Origin: a virus
Length of the DNA stretch: 58,923 nucleotides
Virus record (IMG/VR): IMGVR_UViG_3300025853_000094
Coordinates: 1 to 58,923 of that record
Direction: 5' to 3' (one strand)
Shown: positions 24,740-32,516 of the stretch, in pieces
Numbering within the stretch: position 1 is the stretch's first letter
How the letters are laid out: each line of letters opens with the position of its first letter
Notes under the pieces: generated by a model
The model's database searches: none
Told to the model about the DNA's origin: nothing
The model's input: only the letters and a program-made list of their open reading frames with translations
Translations under genes and position numbers: made by a program

Positions 24740-25261
24740 TTAGTAATTTTTGGTTGCTTCTATGATTTCCTCAAAGTCAATTGGCGTTTGATTTATTTGC
24801 TCGACGCTCACATTAAAATAGCGCAAGTCTGGTTTGCCATCAAGCAAAACTTTTCGTGCGTGAATGTGACCGTGAATGTTGGCTTTGCACCAATCCGCAA
24901 TAGATTCTGGATGGACCGGAATGTGTGTTAAGATAAACTTAAATAGCTTATGACTTCCGCGAATATCTTTAAAGTGTTTTAAATAGTCTTTGGCTTTGAA
25001 GATGTCATGGTTTCCTTTGATTAGAATTTTACGACCGTTTAATCTATCAAGAATATCAAGTCCTTTTCTGCCAATTGCGACATCGCCAAGGTGATAAACT
25101 TTATCGTCTTTTCCAACAACACGATTCCAGTTATCGGTCATTATTTGGTCACCTTCCTCTGAATTTGAAGCCCAAGGACGCATCAACTCACCAGATTCTG
25201 TGGCAAATCTGTAGCAGTTATTGTGACAGAAATGAGTATCTGAAATGAGGAATGTTTTCAA
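24740..25261 (-). CDS. Metallophosphoesterase (calcineurin-like, second copy type)
   Basis: 173 residues, TTG start at 25261 chosen because it gives the family start MKTFLISDTHFCHNN and no ATG precedes the first motif. Motifs: SDTHF, HLGDVAIG, KGNHDIF (GNHD) and THIPVHPES, GHIHAR near the end. It is shorter than and different from the enzyme at 19617-20213. Substrate unknown. Confidence 0.85.
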   Translation of the reverse strand: MKTFLISDTHFCHNNCYRFATESGELMRPWASNSEEGDQIMTDNWNRVVGKDDKVYHLGDVAIGRKGLDILDRLNGRKILIKGNHDIFKAKDYLKHFKDIRGSHKLFKFILTHIPVHPESIADWCKANIHGHIHARKVLLDGKPDLRYFNVSVEQINQTPIDFEEIIEATKNY

Positions 25262-25264
25262 AAC

Positions 25265-25531
25265 TCACAGTTCCTCACTTATGTATTTTAATGCCAGTTC
25301 TTTGGAACCGCAAACGTATCGATCCTCGTAACCACCCTTCATTGTCCGAAACAGAATCCAGTTGGGGCTATAGACACGAACCTCACCATCCAGAGTTCTA
25401 GCACGACAGAAGGTTGCGTATCGGTATTTCTTGTCTTGACTGAGACCAGTATTAATTCCATAAACTTGATCAAGGTCTGCTTCTTGCAGTGCCTCGATCA
25501 AGTCTTCTAGGATTTCTTCACGCTTGCTCAT
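25265..25531 (-). CDS. Hypothetical protein
   Basis: 88 residues. MSKREEILEDLIEALQEADL is a helix; then YRYATFCRARTLDGEVRVYS and WILFRTMKGGYEDR suggest beta strands. No family recognised. Its start overlaps the stop of the next upstream gene by 14 bases. It is the first gene downstream of a cluster of very small genes. Confidence 0.5.
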   Translation of the reverse strand: MSKREEILEDLIEALQEADLDQVYGINTGLSQDKKYRYATFCRARTLDGEVRVYSPNWILFRTMKGGYEDRYVCGSKELALKYISEEL

Positions 25532-25799
25532 TGACAGACTCTTTCAGGAATTCAATTTCCTTCTCGACATCCTCTTCGGTAAGGTAACCATTCACCTTAC
25601 TGCCCCACTCAGGAACTTCTTCAAGGTCACCAGAGGGACCATAGAAACCAATCTCGTAGTGACCCTCCCTGCCCCCATAAGACCAATCATGACGAATCAC
25701 AGAGGCTTTACAGCCATTACCCAAATCAACAATGGCTTGAATGGCATCCAGACCAAATGCCGAACCCATCTTTTCAAATTGCAATTCATTGAATTTCAT
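25518..25799 (-). CDS. Hypothetical small protein
   Basis: 93 residues from ATG 25799, which follows the upstream stop by one base. Sequence MKFNELQFEKMGSAFGLDAI then SVIRHDWSYGGREGHYEIGFYG suggests a compact beta-containing protein. No family recognised; could be a phage regulator of host function. Confidence 0.5.
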   Translation of the reverse strand: MKFNELQFEKMGSAFGLDAIQAIVDLGNGCKASVIRHDWSYGGREGHYEIGFYGPSGDLEEVPEWGSKVNGYLTEEDVEKEIEFLKESVNEQA

Positions 25800-25800
25800 T

Positions 25801-26031
25801 TTATCGCTTGTTCTTGTTTTTCTCATACCAATATTTTCCTGAATCCCGGAGCATTTCATTGCTGTTTCGGATATGCTCTAGTTCTGCCTTGATCGTCTCA
25901 TAGAGCGATTCCGCAAACCGTAGTTTGTTCTCTTCAGCGAGATCTTTAAGTTCATCAACCATGTGAATGACATGGTCGATGTAGGGACACGTATTTGCCG
26001 GGATGGGCGGGGATTCATCTTTTTTGTTCAT
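25801..26031 (-). CDS. Hypothetical small helical protein
   Basis: 76 residues. The core YIDHVIHMVDELKDLAEENK and FAESLYETIKAELEHIRN is amphipathic helix. No membrane segment. Function unknown. Overlaps the upstream gene stop by four bases (ATGA), so it is in the same coupled cluster. Confidence 0.5.
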   Translation of the reverse strand: MNKKDESPPIPANTCPYIDHVIHMVDELKDLAEENKLRFAESLYETIKAELEHIRNSNEMLRDSGKYWYEKNKNKR

Positions 26032-26231
26032 GAATTATCTATGTTCTCAAGCACATCCTCCAAGAAGTCAACTTCAGACTTCTTTTGAATCAGTTTTTCT
26101 CGCACTTCACTGGCAAGCCATTTCTTGTCGTGCATTCGACGTTTGAACTGCTCCCAACCCACGCACTGTTCCCCAGCAACAACTAGTTGAAAGAGTTTCA
26201 TTCTATCTTCAGGTTTCATTTCGATTTTCAT
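26028..26231 (-). CDS. Hypothetical small protein
   Basis: 67 residues from ATG 26231. That start lies just after the stop of the 57-residue gene and has a GGAAG ribosome-binding site; an ATG ten codons upstream would overlap that gene. MKIEMKPEDRMKLFQLV and KWLASEVREKLIQKKSEVD are helical. Function unknown. Confidence 0.5.
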   Translation of the reverse strand: MKIEMKPEDRMKLFQLVVAGEQCVGWEQFKRRMHDKKWLASEVREKLIQKKSEVDFLEDVLENIDNS

Positions 26232-26232
26232 A

Positions 26233-26406
26233 TCAATCTTCCACTTCCAATTCAACAACATACCAATTATCGCAGTAACTCAGGTCTTCCTTATACTTTC
26301 CATTAGCGGCTTCGTTAGCCTTATCTTCCGAAGAAAACAAAGAAACCAAAGAAACCAACTCAGTGCCTGAGTAGTTATACTCTTTGAACAATCCGTAAAC
26401 TTTCAT
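26233..26406 (-). CDS. Hypothetical small protein (57 aa)
   Basis: 57 residues: MKVYGLFKEYNYSGTELVS, then SSEDKANEAANGKYKED and DNWYVVELEVED, a small beta-alpha-beta pattern seen in short phage proteins that bind small partners. It is too short for the usual length cut-off but supported by its clean stop and neighbour spacing. Function unknown. Confidence 0.55.
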   Translation of the reverse strand: MKVYGLFKEYNYSGTELVSLVSLFSSEDKANEAANGKYKEDLSYCDNWYVVELEVED

Positions 26407-26429
26407 AATTTTGATACTATTAGATTTTT

Positions 26430-26666
26430 TTAGAGAAAAGAGGCAAGAAGCCCACTCATGACAAATGTGGACTTGTCGAGGCGAGCGACATACCTCTGAC
26501 CAACACCACCTTGAGCAACACCATCACGCCTCCAAGGGATGATGGTCACAAAGGCAGAGTTCCCCTCAATCTCATCAACGCGAACAATCGCGCCAAAGTT
26601 CTCAATGATGTCACCAACCTTGATGTTGGTCTTGTAGTTGGGTTTGAGTTTCATATCGGTATTCAT
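26430..26666 (-). CDS. Hypothetical small beta-rich protein
   Basis: 78 residues with ATG 26666, or 74 from an internal ATG at 26654. KVGDIIENFGAIVRVDEIEGN and AFVTIIPWRRDG form an SH3/KOW-like beta pattern. Such small barrels often bind nucleic acid or proteins, but no activity is known. Confidence 0.5.
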   Translation of the reverse strand: MNTDMKLKPNYKTNIKVGDIIENFGAIVRVDEIEGNSAFVTIIPWRRDGVAQGGVGQRYVARLDKSTFVMSGLLASFL

Positions 26667-26681
26667 AATTCAATTCATTTC

Positions 26682-27008
26682 TTAGCTGATACCAGACCAA
26701 CGAACCCTGCTGAAGTCACCAGTGAAGATGTTCCCGCGAGAGAAATTAGTGGCGGGAGCCTTCCATGAAGCTGCCTTGAGAATGTCGCCCTTGGCAAATC
26801 CCTTCTTGGGGTTGTCCTTCTTGGCAACAAACCCAACCACGCTCCTCTGATTCCCAGAGTCAACGAAAACCTTGTCGTAGTTGCGACCAGAATCGTCAAG
26901 GTGGAAGGTGTATCCAAGGCGAATTCCAGAAGGGCGATTGGCATCCTGCTTGTCCCAATCATTTCGAATGTGGGAGAGGAGGTTGTTCAGTGCTTTTTCG
27001 TAGCTCAT
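26682..27008 (-). CDS. Hypothetical protein
   Basis: 108 residues. I use the ATG at 27008 (MSYEKALNNLL) because the leader before it resembles that of the CobS-like gene; ATGs at 27023 and 27035 are alternatives. It contains YTFHLDDSGRNYDKVFVDSG and a lysine-rich centre. No family recognised. It is driven by the repeated promoter element at 27034-27062. Confidence 0.55.
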   Translation of the reverse strand: MSYEKALNNLLSHIRNDWDKQDANRPSGIRLGYTFHLDDSGRNYDKVFVDSGNQRSVVGFVAKKDNPKKGFAKGDILKAASWKAPATNFSRGNIFTGDFSRVRWSGIS

Positions 27009-27033
27009 AGCGTTCTTTCTCATTACGTAGATC

Positions 27034-27062
27034 ATACTAGACCATTTCTGGATTCCCGTCAA
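27034..27062 (-). promoter_or_regulatory. Promoter of repeated type (TTGACG-N17-TAGTAT)
   Basis: Minus strand TTGACG (27057-27062), 17-nt spacer, TAGTAT (27034-27039). Upstream sequence with A-tracts is nearly identical to the promoter at 36520-36548. The leader contains CTACGTAATGAG, also shared. Probably drives the 108-residue gene. Confidence 0.7.
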
Positions 27063-27096
27063 CCCCTCAGAGCACTTTTTTTCACTTTTTTTACGG

Positions 27097-27258
27097 CTAT
27101 TCCGTCCACAGGACCGTCCACAGGATGGCGTAGTAGCACGACTCATCAAACAATTCAGGCTTGGAAACATCGCAGTCGCAACAAAAGTCTTCCACGGCTT
27201 CCTTGCCGAATTCTTCAACCGCTTCCGCGAACCAGTCAATTTCAACTTCGTTTTTCAT
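27097..27258 (-). CDS. Small acidic protein (53 aa)
   Basis: 53 residues: MKNEVEIDWFAEAVEEFG, then AVEDFCCDCDVSKPEL and SCYYAILWTVLWTE. Very acidic, with a CCDC cluster and aromatic C-terminus. Its stop sits directly before the A-tract repeat of the next promoter. Function unknown. Confidence 0.55.
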   Translation of the reverse strand: MKNEVEIDWFAEAVEEFGKEAVEDFCCDCDVSKPELFDESCYYAILWTVLWTE

Positions 27259-27296
27259 GTTTTTAAGGTAACCCATTTAGGCTTGCTGGTCAACGT

Positions 27297-27479
27297 TTAT
27301 TTTGATTTTTCTTCAACAAAGCGCAATCCGCCTCGTCCTGCCATGCTCATGTCGTCGTCAGAAAATGTTTCTCCGATTTTCCACATTGAAGTCTCGGTCG
27401 CTGTTACGACAAAAAAGCTGCGTCCTTTGACTTGATCTTTTGCGATTCGTTTGTAAGTGATTTTGATTGCGTCTTTCAT
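27297..27479 (-). CDS. Hypothetical small protein
   Basis: 60 residues, ATG 27479. MKDAIKITYKRIAKDQVKGRSFF and TATETSMWKIGETF form a beta-rich pattern. No family. It starts seven bases after a TACATT -10 box, so its mRNA should be leaderless. It is the first gene of the small-gene cluster that follows the 143-bp repeat-rich gap. Confidence 0.5.
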   Translation of the reverse strand: MKDAIKITYKRIAKDQVKGRSFFVVTATETSMWKIGETFSDDDMSMAGRGGLRFVEEKSK

Positions 27480-27486
27480 TGTTTAT

Positions 27487-27514
27487 AATGTAACAGATTT
27501 TCAGATTTTTGCAA
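27487..27514 (-). promoter_or_regulatory. Sigma-70-like promoter (TTGCAA-N16-TACATT) with A-tracts upstream
   Basis: Minus strand TTGCAA (27509-27514), 16-nt spacer, TACATT (27487-27492), and the ATG at 27479 seven bases after the -10 box. Upstream lies an A-tract series (AAAAAAAGTG repeated about every ten bases), as at the other repeated promoters. The gap 27480-27622 otherwise holds only this promoter and a second repeat (see 27531-27583); no further gene was found in it. Confidence 0.6.
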
Positions 27515-27530
27515 GTCTTTTTTTCACTTT

Positions 27531-27583
27531 TTTTTCACTTTTTTTACGTTACCGTTAAAGGTGTTGGTAATCAACGACTTACG
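27531..27583. repeat. Intergenic repeat B, copy 1 (A-tract plus GTTACCGTTAAAGG core)
   Basis: The plus strand carries a T-rich tract ending TTTTTTTACG and a core ACGTTACCGTTAAAGGTGTTG followed by TAATCAACGACTTACG. A near-identical copy occurs at 38777-38832, directly before the CobT-like gene promoter. In this copy the inner repeat can pair as GTTACC/GGTAAT. Not coding in either place except the last bases of gp46 at the second copy. Confidence 0.75.
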
Positions 27584-27622
27584 AAAGAAGAAAAGTCCCC
27601 CTATGACGAAAAGCAGGCAAAA

Positions 27623-28561
27623 TCAGGTGTTCAGAAGGGCATAGTCGATTGCTCTTTGTGCCTCTTTCTCCCAAGCACGACCAGAATCACGATACCAATT
27701 GCCAGTGCAAAGGTCCAATTCCTTGCAGAGAGAGACAACTTCCTGATTTTGAATGCGATACCCGGAACGAATTGCATTCACGGCAATGGAAACCATGAGA
27801 GAATACATCTTGGAATACCATCCAGCAGAGAGACACTTGTATTCATCCACGATCTTACGATTCACGAAAGGGCAATCCCATAGACCAGTCCACCGTGGCT
27901 GAGTGACATTCAATCCCTCCCATCGACTTTTTGCAATTTGAATTTGAACTTCTTCTGGAAGACTGCCACCTAGAGTAGTGCTCATGACTGGTGATTGGTA
28001 AGGGTGTTTTCGCATCAAGGCAAATGGATTCAAGTAGTCACCAGTGTGAGTGAAGATGAAGTTGTGTGCATCAGGATACTGAGCAGGGACAAAATACATT
28101 CGACTCAGGTCTTTGGTTTGCTTGTCACCAAGTGTTTCAAATTCAGTATTCATGGCATACCAGAAGTGACGAATCTTGTCAGCACTCACTGAACCATTGA
28201 AGGGAAGCACCACACGAAACTTTGGGTGCTCCTTGGTTGACGATGCAGTAGAGTAACACACATAGTAGTAATTACGAAAGACTTCCAGTGCATTCTCAAA
28301 GGAACCTTCATAATCATCAACATCAAGTGCTGCCCATCCATTCCATGAAACCACATTGTTGTTTGCCCTAGTGGTTCCGGGTTTGTATGAAGAGGGAGAT
28401 ATCAAAGGTGAACCAAGTTTTCTTTCACTCTTCTTTGGTTTGTATCCCGGTTGCTTACTCAGGTCATACAACAACTTCTCCATGCCATCGAATGAAGAGA
28501 ACTTCATTGAACGATGAGTCTTGTTGTCAAAGACGCTTTGAAACAGTGTGAGTGAAGTCAT
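27623..28561 (-). CDS. AEP-type primase-like protein
   Basis: 312 residues from ATG 28561. The region about 75-165 carries the archaeo-eukaryotic primase signature as it appears in phage primases: a D-x-D in WAALDVDDYEG (80, 82), a histidine in STKEHPKFRVVLPF (112) with R116, and D151 in KDLSRMYFVPA. The C-terminal half is helical with a PRWTGLWDCPFVNRK segment. It follows gp43, and no T4-type gp61 primase was found in this window, so it may make primers for gp41 and gp43. Driven by its own promoter (28569-28597). The family is inferred from a short motif set. Confidence 0.55.
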   Translation of the reverse strand: MTSLTLFQSVFDNKTHRSMKFSSFDGMEKLLYDLSKQPGYKPKKSERKLGSPLISPSSYKPGTTRANNNVVSWNGWAALDVDDYEGSFENALEVFRNYYYVCYSTASSTKEHPKFRVVLPFNGSVSADKIRHFWYAMNTEFETLGDKQTKDLSRMYFVPAQYPDAHNFIFTHTGDYLNPFALMRKHPYQSPVMSTTLGGSLPEEVQIQIAKSRWEGLNVTQPRWTGLWDCPFVNRKIVDEYKCLSAGWYSKMYSLMVSIAVNAIRSGYRIQNQEVVSLCKELDLCTGNWYRDSGRAWEKEAQRAIDYALLNT

Positions 28562-28568
28562 TTCAACT

Positions 28569-28597
28569 ATTATAGCATTACACAAAGAAGTCTTCAA
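28569..28597 (-). promoter_or_regulatory. Promoter (TTGAAG-N17-TATAAT) with start codon seven bases downstream
   Basis: Minus strand TTGAAG (28592-28597), 17-nt spacer ending TGC, TATAAT (28569-28574), then AGTTGAA and the ATG at 28561. The TGC before TATAAT is an extended -10 form. Expected to yield a leaderless mRNA for the primase-like gene. The same AGTTGAA spacer follows the -10 box at gp43. Confidence 0.8.
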
Positions 28598-31085
28598 GTG
28601 TCATGACTGCTTCTGGTTTCCAATCAATGGCATCCAGAATGAACTTCAGTGGATCGAGGAACGTCTTTTCAAACTGAAGGTCATAGTTTATGTATTTCGA
28701 AAGACCAAGTTCATTCGGCAACTTGGTTGGAAACGCAATGACATTTTCACGAATCGGATTGGGAATATGAAGATGCACAAACCGAATCTTGTCGCCGCTC
28801 TGAATCAGTTCGTAGTTTGTCTGTAGACCACTCTTTGTGAGATGGTGGTTGTATAGCAGACAACCACGAACATGCATTGGAGTTCCCTTAGTGTAGATAG
28901 TATCCCGGTCAGCAAAAGACCTGATGTCAGAAACTCCACGGGGAAACGAAATCTGCTCTGGTGTAAGTTTAAGAAACTTCTTTTTGAATTTAGCAATCGC
29001 TTCCTGAGTTGTCTTCTCATCAGTGGTCAGGATAATCTTGAACATCTCCTTCATCGCTTCTCGGCAGACTTGAGGTGTTGAAGACTTGACTGCCTCGATG
29101 CCCATGATCTTCAGTTTTGGTTTTGCATACTGAACACCCTCACTGTTGTGAACATTCAGGATGTATCTCTTCTTGGCAGTCCAGATACCACGGTCAGCAA
29201 TCACTTCCCGCGCCATGACCATACGATTCTTGTATGAGTTCATGGTATCTGCAAAACGTTCAAATGCTTTTTTCAGAACAGGCTCGATTGCAGTTGAACC
29301 AAATTCATCAAGGAAGGCAACGGGGTCTTTTGGTTTTGCTTTTTGAATAACATCGTTGACATTCACATAAACAGAGTCAGTGTCAATCGCAACCACTCGG
29401 TCTTTGTCCTCACCAAGTGCTTTGTTAAGGTATGCATTCAGTTCTTTCTCTGCATACCGAATCACAGACTGACCTGTCAGAGTCACGCCTTCAGCAATAC
29501 GCAAGTCAAAGTATCGAAACCATATATTGCCCATTGCACCATACAAGGAGTTGAGTAGAATCTTCACTGCCATCTGCTCAGTCTCGCAACGAGCAATCTC
29601 TCTTTCAATCGATGCGCTAGAACCATCTCGCTCCATGCGTTGTTGTGCCTTGAGCATTTGCTGTTTTATCATGACACGCTTGTCATACAACTCCTGAATG
29701 ATCTCAGGAATGATACCCTGCTTGTCCTTACGATAACATGAACCATTTGCAGCAACAGAAACATCATCTTCAGTAAGGCAACTATCTGCCTCAAGCACCT
29801 TGTCAGGATTCAATCCATCGATACGAGTATGCGGTATCAAAGTCTCTGGTGACATATTGCATTGAATGATGATGTTGGGATACAGAGAGTTCAAGTCAAA
29901 GGACATCACCCAATCATGAAGACCAACATGAGGTTCCTTGACATACCCACCAGTGAATCCCGTCCGGTGATGCTTCTTGCTTGGGGGAACTGCAATCTTT
30001 TTCTGAGCAAGACGACGAAAGATGATAGAGTCCCAGATACCCACGGTCCCAAGTGTGTCGCTATAGTTTACGCCCCCAAGGTATGCCATTGTCAGAACCA
30101 GATTGATAAGACCAACCTTGTCTTCCATCTTCTCAATCAATTCAACGTCCACGATGTTGTAGTCAACGAAACGCTGAAAGTCTTGCTCATAGAGTTTCTT
30201 GAGTGAACCCAAGTCAGTGTAGTCTACCTTCTTTGTCCCAAGCACAACATTGGCAATGTGGTCAAGCTTGTATGATTCTTGATTGCCATACTTGTAACCA
30301 AACTTCTTGAACAGGTCTAGGTAGTCAAGACTTTCGATACCCTTGATGTCAAACACCTGTTGCTTTCTACCCATCATCTCAACCTCCTGCCCATAGACAT
30401 TCTTCCAAGGTGATAGACGATTCGCTTCCTTCTCACCAAGGACTCTCTTGATGCGATTTACAATGTAAGGGATGTCAAAGAATCGAGTGTTCCACCCACT
30501 AATAACATCAGGGATATGGTCTTCATCTTCCCACCAAGACAGGAATGCCTGTAACATCTCAATCTCATTACGATACTCGTAATACTCAATCTTCAATCCA
30601 GTGGTGGTGACAGATGGATCGTAACTCTTTCCAAATGACCAGACACGATAGATGCTTTCCCGACTGGACTTGAAGGCAATTGTAAGAATCTCTTGGTCTG
30701 CAATGTTTGGATGTGGAAACCCATTGTCATAAGCAGTCTCAATGTCAACATAGGCAACATCCACATTACGAGGTTCAAATTCAATCTTACCGGGAAAGCG
30801 AGACTGAATGAATGAAGATACAAAACGGTCAGAACCATGAATCGTGTAACCGGGAACGTCCTTGTATGTCTTCAGAAAGCTTTCGGCATCGCGCATGTTG
30901 GAAAACGGAACACCCTCTACTGGAGTCCCGTCCAGTGATTTCCAAATTGAATTTGCATTTTTGGATTCAGTGTAAAGTGTCGGTTTGTATTTGACGCGCT
31001 CCTTGATTCGCTTACCTTGGTTGTCATATCCACGATAAAGAATGGTGTTTGCATTCTTCACAACTGAAGTGTAAAATCCTATCAT
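28578..31085 (-). CDS. 43: DNA polymerase, B family (T4 gp43)
   Basis: 835 residues from ATG 31085. Replicative polymerase with 3'-5' proofreading. Exonuclease motif I is DIETAYDNGF (about 116-125). Polymerase motifs are SLYPNIIIQCNMSPET (A), KILLNSLYGAMGN (B) and DTDSVYVNVND (C). The length is near T4 gp43 (898). The promoter at 31094-31123 gives a very short leader. Confidence 0.96.
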   Translation of the reverse strand: MIGFYTSVVKNANTILYRGYDNQGKRIKERVKYKPTLYTESKNANSIWKSLDGTPVEGVPFSNMRDAESFLKTYKDVPGYTIHGSDRFVSSFIQSRFPGKIEFEPRNVDVAYVDIETAYDNGFPHPNIADQEILTIAFKSSRESIYRVWSFGKSYDPSVTTTGLKIEYYEYRNEIEMLQAFLSWWEDEDHIPDVISGWNTRFFDIPYIVNRIKRVLGEKEANRLSPWKNVYGQEVEMMGRKQQVFDIKGIESLDYLDLFKKFGYKYGNQESYKLDHIANVVLGTKKVDYTDLGSLKKLYEQDFQRFVDYNIVDVELIEKMEDKVGLINLVLTMAYLGGVNYSDTLGTVGIWDSIIFRRLAQKKIAVPPSKKHHRTGFTGGYVKEPHVGLHDWVMSFDLNSLYPNIIIQCNMSPETLIPHTRIDGLNPDKVLEADSCLTEDDVSVAANGSCYRKDKQGIIPEIIQELYDKRVMIKQQMLKAQQRMERDGSSASIEREIARCETEQMAVKILLNSLYGAMGNIWFRYFDLRIAEGVTLTGQSVIRYAEKELNAYLNKALGEDKDRVVAIDTDSVYVNVNDVIQKAKPKDPVAFLDEFGSTAIEPVLKKAFERFADTMNSYKNRMVMAREVIADRGIWTAKKRYILNVHNSEGVQYAKPKLKIMGIEAVKSSTPQVCREAMKEMFKIILTTDEKTTQEAIAKFKKKFLKLTPEQISFPRGVSDIRSFADRDTIYTKGTPMHVRGCLLYNHHLTKSGLQTNYELIQSGDKIRFVHLHIPNPIRENVIAFPTKLPNELGLSKYINYDLQFEKTFLDPLKFILDAIDWKPEAVMTLEDFFV

Positions 31086-31093
31086 ATTCAACT

Positions 31094-31123
31094 ATTATAG
31101 CACAAAAAGGGGGAGACCGTCAA
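31094..31123 (-). promoter_or_regulatory. gp43 promoter nested in the hsp20 terminator hairpin
   Basis: Minus strand TTGACG (31118-31123) lies in the loop of the terminator described at 31104-31137, with an 18-nt spacer, extended TGC, TATAAT (31094-31099) and eight bases to the gp43 ATG. The mRNA leader should be two bases. Confidence 0.8.
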
Positions 31124-31137
31124 CTACAGTCTCCCCC
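31104..31137 (-). terminator. Intrinsic terminator after hsp20
   Basis: Perfect 9-bp stem GGGGGAGAC/GTCTCCCCC (31129-31137 and 31109-31117) with an 11-nt loop, followed on the minus strand by TTTTT (31104-31108). It lies after the hsp20 stop (31156). Its loop contains the -35 box of the gp43 promoter. Confidence 0.9.
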
Positions 31138-31155
31138 TCTCGTTTTGAATTTCAA

Positions 31156-31572
31156 TTAAGAACGAATGTTCAACTTCTTCGGCTTTTCGGCTTCAGGAAC
31201 GATACGCTGAAGCTCAACACCAACAATACCATTCTTGTAATAAGAACCAGTAGGAGTAATGTGCTCACCCAAACGAAAGCACTTAGTGAACTTACGTGCA
31301 GCAATGCCTTTCGTTTGATATTTGCGATCATCCTTCTCTTTCTTATCACCAGTAATGGTCAGTGTATTGTCTTTCCACTCAACATCCAAATCCTCTGGTC
31401 CGAAACCAGCAACTGCCAATTCAATGGCAGAATTGTCGTCATCAATATTTATGACGTTATATGGAGGGAATGAAGTGGATTCGTCTCTGGACTGAGAGTA
31501 GGAGAGTGAATTGAAGAGTTCTTCAAAACCAATCCAGTTAGACGGATACGATGAATACTTAGATACGGTCAT
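31156..31572 (-). CDS. hsp20: Small heat-shock protein (Hsp20/alpha-crystallin)
   Basis: 138 residues. The alpha-crystallin domain is visible at about residues 38-135: SAIELAVAGFGPEDLDVEWK, NTLTITGDKKEK and the GIVGVELQRIVPE strand with the I-x-I/V-type C-terminal region. It probably helps phage or host proteins fold during infection; this family is common in marine T4-like phages. A strong ribosome-binding site AAAGAAAGG precedes ATG 31572. The 92-bp gap to regA holds two small hairpins (CCCGAATGGG and CCCAATGATGGG) and no gene. Confidence 0.85.
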   Translation of the reverse strand: MTVSKYSSYPSNWIGFEELFNSLSYSQSRDESTSFPPYNVINIDDDNSAIELAVAGFGPEDLDVEWKDNTLTITGDKKEKDDRKYQTKGIAARKFTKCFRLGEHITPTGSYYKNGIVGVELQRIVPEAEKPKKLNIRS

Positions 31573-31664
31573 TTGTTTACCTTTCTTTCGACAAGGTTAT
31601 TGTATTACGACTGACCCCATCATTGGGCATCAGAAGTTCGCTCCCATTCGGGCAGCAAATTTAT

Positions 31665-32087
31665 TTAGCTTTTCTTTACATTGCCAATTGTGTATTTGGC
31701 TTGTAGATTCCACACCTTCTTATCTCGGTGAGGAATGATCTTAATCTGTCTCAATGTAGTTGTCTCTGTTGGTCTCTCTTTGATTTCAAGCAGACCCCAA
31801 TCAGAAAGCAATACAGCAATGGTGTTACGACGAGCAAAGTCATCCTTCGTGAAGTTGGATGGTTTGCCATCGAGCATAAACAGTTCCTTGAAATGCACAA
31901 TGAAGTATCTCCCTTGTTTGTGAAGAATATGACAACTCTGATACAGAGTGTTTTCTTCTTTCCTTGAGGCAACCCCAATACGAGTAAGTGTCTCTCGTAT
32001 CTTGAGAAAGTCATCAGGGTCACCAAGCGATACTTCCAGCATATCGGCTGGAGTCCATTTCATAATTTCTTCGTCGTTATTCACCAT
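31665..32087 (-). CDS. regA: RegA translational repressor
   Basis: 140 residues. Binds the start region of early phage mRNAs and blocks their translation; it is autoregulated in T4. The core SLGDPDDFLKIRETLTRIG and SCHILHKQGRYFIVHFKE matches the RegA family, and its place after gp62 is that of T4. A TATAAATA box, created by the last codons of gp62, lies seven bases before the ATG, suggesting additional late expression. Confidence 0.88.
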   Translation of the reverse strand: MVNNDEEIMKWTPADMLEVSLGDPDDFLKIRETLTRIGVASRKEENTLYQSCHILHKQGRYFIVHFKELFMLDGKPSNFTKDDFARRNTIAVLLSDWGLLEIKERPTETTTLRQIKIIPHRDKKVWNLQAKYTIGNVKKS

Positions 32088-32093
32088 GTATTT

Positions 32094-32516
32094 CTATTTA
32101 TACTTTTTACTTCCTTGAGGAGTCATGGCACGAACAACGTATTCAATTTGTTCCTTGGTAAGAAGTGAAATTGCATCTCTTGCTTTTACAGCAGAGTAAC
32201 CATATCGCTTCATGAAACACTTCACGGTATTGTCATCAGCAATACCTTTGGCAAACTTTGAAAACCTCTTTCGGGGCTTGATTGCATTCTTCAAAAAGTC
32301 ATACTGCATCTTCGGTGGCAAGTGATGATGTTGGTTCATCTCATTGGCAAAGAAAACAGTATCCATGAAGTTCGAAAGAGAACGGTTTACCAAAAAGGAT
32401 GAGTAAGACTTTGATGGCGAGTCAGGATCAAGTTCATCTTCAAGTGCATTGAATCCATCGAAGATACTCTTCTTGCTTGCTGAGTTGATGCTGTTTACAA
32501 ATTCAAATGGATTCAT
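32094..32516 (-). CDS. 62: Clamp loader small subunit (gp62)
   Basis: 140 residues from ATG 32516 (MNPFEFVNSINSASKKS); the ATG overlaps the gp44 stop by four bases, so I prefer it to a GTG two codons upstream. Works with gp44 to load the gp45 clamp. Motifs SLSNFMDTVFFANEMNQ, SKFAKGIADDN and KRYGYSAVKARDAI match gp62 in order and position. Its last codons KKYK-stop form TATAAATA. Confidence 0.82.
   Translation of the reverse strand: MNPFEFVNSINSASKKSIFDGFNALEDELDPDSPSKSYSSFLVNRSLSNFMDTVFFANEMNQHHHLPPKMQYDFLKNAIKPRKRFSKFAKGIADDNTVKCFMKRYGYSAVKARDAISLLTKEQIEYVVRAMTPQGSKKYK
32095..32102 (-). promoter_or_regulatory. Late promoter TATAAATA at the end of gp62, seven bases before regA
   Basis: Perfect TATAAATA on the minus strand spans the codons for Y, K and the stop of gp62. 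Seven bases separate it from the regA ATG. T4 regA is an early gene, so if functional this would give a second, late regA transcript. It could be a chance product of the codons. Confidence 0.45.
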
